Positions 32,542-42,500 of a stretch of DNA of 42,500 nt are shown here, in pieces. The notes below the pieces were generated by a model, which saw nothing but the letters and a program-made list of their open reading frames with translations, searched no databases and was not told where the DNA came from. Both the position numbers and the translations under genes were made by a program. How positions within the stretch are numbered: position 1 is the stretch's first letter; each line of letters opens with the position of its first letter. Source of the DNA: Glandiceps talaboti (Eukaryota > Hemichordata > Enteropneusta > Spengelidae); assembly GCF_964340395.1 (NCBI RefSeq), contig NC_135551.1, forward strand, positions 18,498,503-18,541,002, written 5' to 3'.

Positions 32542-33837
32542 CAGGGTTCGTACACTTAAAGCAAAACAAAATTCCAGGACTTTCCAGGGTTTTTTCGTCA
32601 GTTTTCCAGGGGTATTCATATTGATTTTGGCCATTTTCCAGGGGTGTTGACACTAAAGTATATGTTTTGAATGACATCTAATTGTCTGATGTGGACGAGA
32701 AAAATCAACAACAGTTCCCATATGTCACAAAACATTTTAAAGACAATCGACACTATGCAAGATATTGGTTTCAAAACCACGTTTACACGCTAAGATTAAC
32801 GGAGAAACCTCTGTCCTAACCCCCTAAGTAGCCGCTTCGTCAAGCTGGTGCATTGATCGTGTAAGATTGAGTCGCAGCATTCGTCAGTCTAATTCAGACA
32901 TATCCAGAAAAATAAATCAAAAACTAAAGTTTGTCCTCGTTATTGTATGGTTTGATGTTACTAGATTTATAGGCCACCTAAAATATTTTTTTCTTCAAAA
33001 TTTTGAATAAAAATGTCATTTACGTAATGAAATTTCGAGCTATGAATAACTGAATACATTCATCGCTTGCGTCGCGATGTTTATGTACGGATGCCATGAG
33101 TTGCGGAACATCGCGATTTCAACTCAACTTGACCATTGACGAACGTTACTGTACCGACAACATAAAACAGTAGTTTATTCTTTTAGAACATGTAACACAA
33201 ATACCCATTTATCGACGAAATAAAAGTCACACACGTACTTCCACAACCCGGAAATTCAACTGCACTTCCCTAGGCCCTAGCCCTAGCTTGTACTAGTCGA
33301 CGCTCGTGCGCCGAACTTGTAACAATTTCTAATCGAGGTTGATACTCGCTACAGTGTTACGATCGCGATAATCTTGTTAACAGACCTACTGTACATGTTA
33401 CCCCGGCCGGGACTGTTACAATATCATGTCCCTGAAATGACGACTGGGAGATGTATGGAGTACAACTTGATATATGCAAGATCGAAAGAAACACTGCGGC
33501 ACCCATTCAACTAATAGGCACGGTCTGTGGGGCAAAGTGTCTCGTGGAACGATCGCTTGACTGTCTGGGTTCAATCGGCGTGAATTTTGATTCACCACCG
33601 TGGCGAAAGACATTGAAAATATTTTCGCGATTTCACATTTACGAGATTCAGAATCATATGAATGGGTGGCTCGAGCACAGACATGACGATCGTCAATATT
33701 AATCGATCGATTGAACATGATCATTTTCCAGGGTTTTCCAGGGGTAGGGCGCATTTTTCCAGGGTTTTCCAGGGCTTTCCAGGGAGGGTTTGAAATTCCA
33801 GGGTTTTCCAGGGTTTTCCAGGACCGTGCGAACCCTG
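32542..33837. mobile_element. 1.3-kb DNA element with CAGGGTTCG ends and TTTTCCAGGG subterminal repeats
   Basis: The left end CAGGGTTCGTAC and right end (as complement) CAGGGTTCGCACGG are inverted, and both sides carry repeated TTTTCCAGGG-type blocks. The sequence CAATA occurs directly outside each end (32537-32541 and 33838-33842), fitting a 5-bp target duplication. The end sequence resembles hAT-like elements, but those usually duplicate 8 bp. No transposase is recognisable, so it is probably nonautonomous. Confidence 0.75.
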
Positions 33838-34591
33838 CAATATGATTTTTTGTCACGTTTCTACTATGTCATCGTGCAGAGCACATAGACTACTAAACAT
33901 TGTATTTAGACTACCAAATTAGCAGTAGTCCAAGGCACATAGATGACACTGTATCTTGACTACCAAATTTATAGTGTGGTAATCTGTTAGACCAATGAAA
34001 ATTAATGGAAAATTGTAGCTGAAACAACCAAAAAATGTGTTTGCCTTGCTCTGGAATCATATTTTGTATTAGTTCCAAACTAAGAGTGTAAATTTTTTAC
34101 CTAGCATATTTCAGCCAAATCCTTCAGCTCTCTTTAGCTATTACTGTGTTCAATTCAATGACTTCAGCTTGTAACTATAATGGTTTGTTTGGCTAAATCT
34201 GACAAATAAGAGTAGTCAAATTAAAGTTGAGCCCAATCATGAAATGTGTACAGCTACACATACACATTTACCTATAGGTGATGTGTACTTCAATATACTT
34301 CAGTATGAACAGCATACAAGGTAATTCACTACATACATATAAAACAAAACTGCCCATAAATACCTCCAGTTACAGCTAATGCAATTCCAACATATACATG
34401 TACTCTGTCCATCTAGGAGAAGAAAAGGACAGATTTTCACAAGGGCTTGTCAATGTGCAGCATACAATTCTATTTGGCAAGCCGAATGTACTACAAAAGT
34501 TCTCCATTGTAGTGGGACCTAGTTGAGTCTGTAATTTTTACCAACAGTACATACAGCAACTCAGACTGCTAAATGAAAACTTGGGACTAAT
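33838..34591 (-). other. downstream of the katanin stop codon, likely 3' UTR
   Basis: No coding sequence. No canonical AATAAA on the minus strand was noticed here, so the end of the transcript is not placed. Confidence 0.4.
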
Positions 34592-42008
<7,417 letters not shown>

Positions 42009-42500
42009 CTGAGATAAAAGAGTTTCAAGAATTCTCTGTTAAAAAGTTTCTAATATTTTGGAGGTGAATTTTTTTATCTTTATTTTTTTTTTAATTTTTT
42101 TTTTTTTTTACATTTTTTTTTTGTGCTGGGAATTTCTCCCACATATTTTCTGGTATGCAGACATACATGTATACACACAATCACACATATGTGAGGTGAA
42201 TTTTTTTGCTGTATACAGACACGTACCTATTGTATTCTACTAATTGAAACATACACTATCACATGCTATATTGACAGAACTCAAAACCTGGCATTTCAGA
42301 GTAATTATACATAAACAATACAATGGCATAATATATTATACGAATACTAAAACTGTGGCAATGGCACGATATGATTTCAGTGCCATCGAAGGCACATATA
42401 AGTATTCTACTCCTTTAGATTGTAAATTAGGGTTTTATGTATCCTACATTGTAAGTATTTTCCTTCAGGCCAAATAACTTTATAAACTCAGCTTGTGCCA
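42009..42500. other. katanin intron to the window edge; T-rich
   Basis: Contains a T-rich stretch at about 42067-42121. On the minus strand this is A-rich. No N-terminal katanin exon is visible before the edge. Confidence 0.6.

Overview
This is a stretch of animal nuclear DNA. Genes are split by GT-AG introns, noncoding DNA dominates, microsatellites are very long, and the mobile elements (CR1/L2-type LINE ends, a Penelope-like element with a GIY-YIG domain, foldback and MITE-like elements) are those common in marine invertebrates. I cannot name the species; a lophotrochozoan or an invertebrate deuterostome fits best.

Layout. 1-545: decayed 3' end of a LINE reverse transcriptase. 1782-9032, minus strand: a four-exon SLC16-family (monocarboxylate transporter-like) gene whose large third exon needs two one-base frame corrections. 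Its last intron holds a foldback element (about 2931-3529) and a Penelope-like element (3821-5413) with a hammerhead ribozyme in each of two inverted arms. 9033-14546: no recognised gene; satellites and a second foldback copy. 14547-26458, plus strand: a claudin/PMP22-like four-pass membrane protein gene with three recognised exons. Its first long intron is crowded with microsatellites, a LINE 3' tail, and a 228-bp MITE inside a TACTA satellite. 26459-34591: no coding sequence recognised; contains minisatellites and a 1.3-kb element with inverted ends. 34592-42008, minus strand: the gene for katanin p60 (KATNAL1/KATNA1 type), a microtubule-severing AAA ATPase, open at the 5' end because the N-terminal exons lie beyond the window.

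The most interesting feature is in katanin. The exon carrying the Walker A motif and pore loop 1 is present twice in tandem (39082-39240 and 38876-39034). Both copies are 159 nt, open, in the same phase, and have good splice sites. The gap between them is only 47 nt, which suggests mutually exclusive splicing. The two choices would change pore loop 1 from Trp-Arg to Tyr-His. Two decayed copies of the following exon lie just downstream, so the region has duplicated repeatedly.

The three genes look functionally unrelated: a membrane transporter, a junction or tetraspan protein, and a cytoskeletal ATPase. SLC16 and claudin-like are divergent; claudin-like and katanin are convergent.
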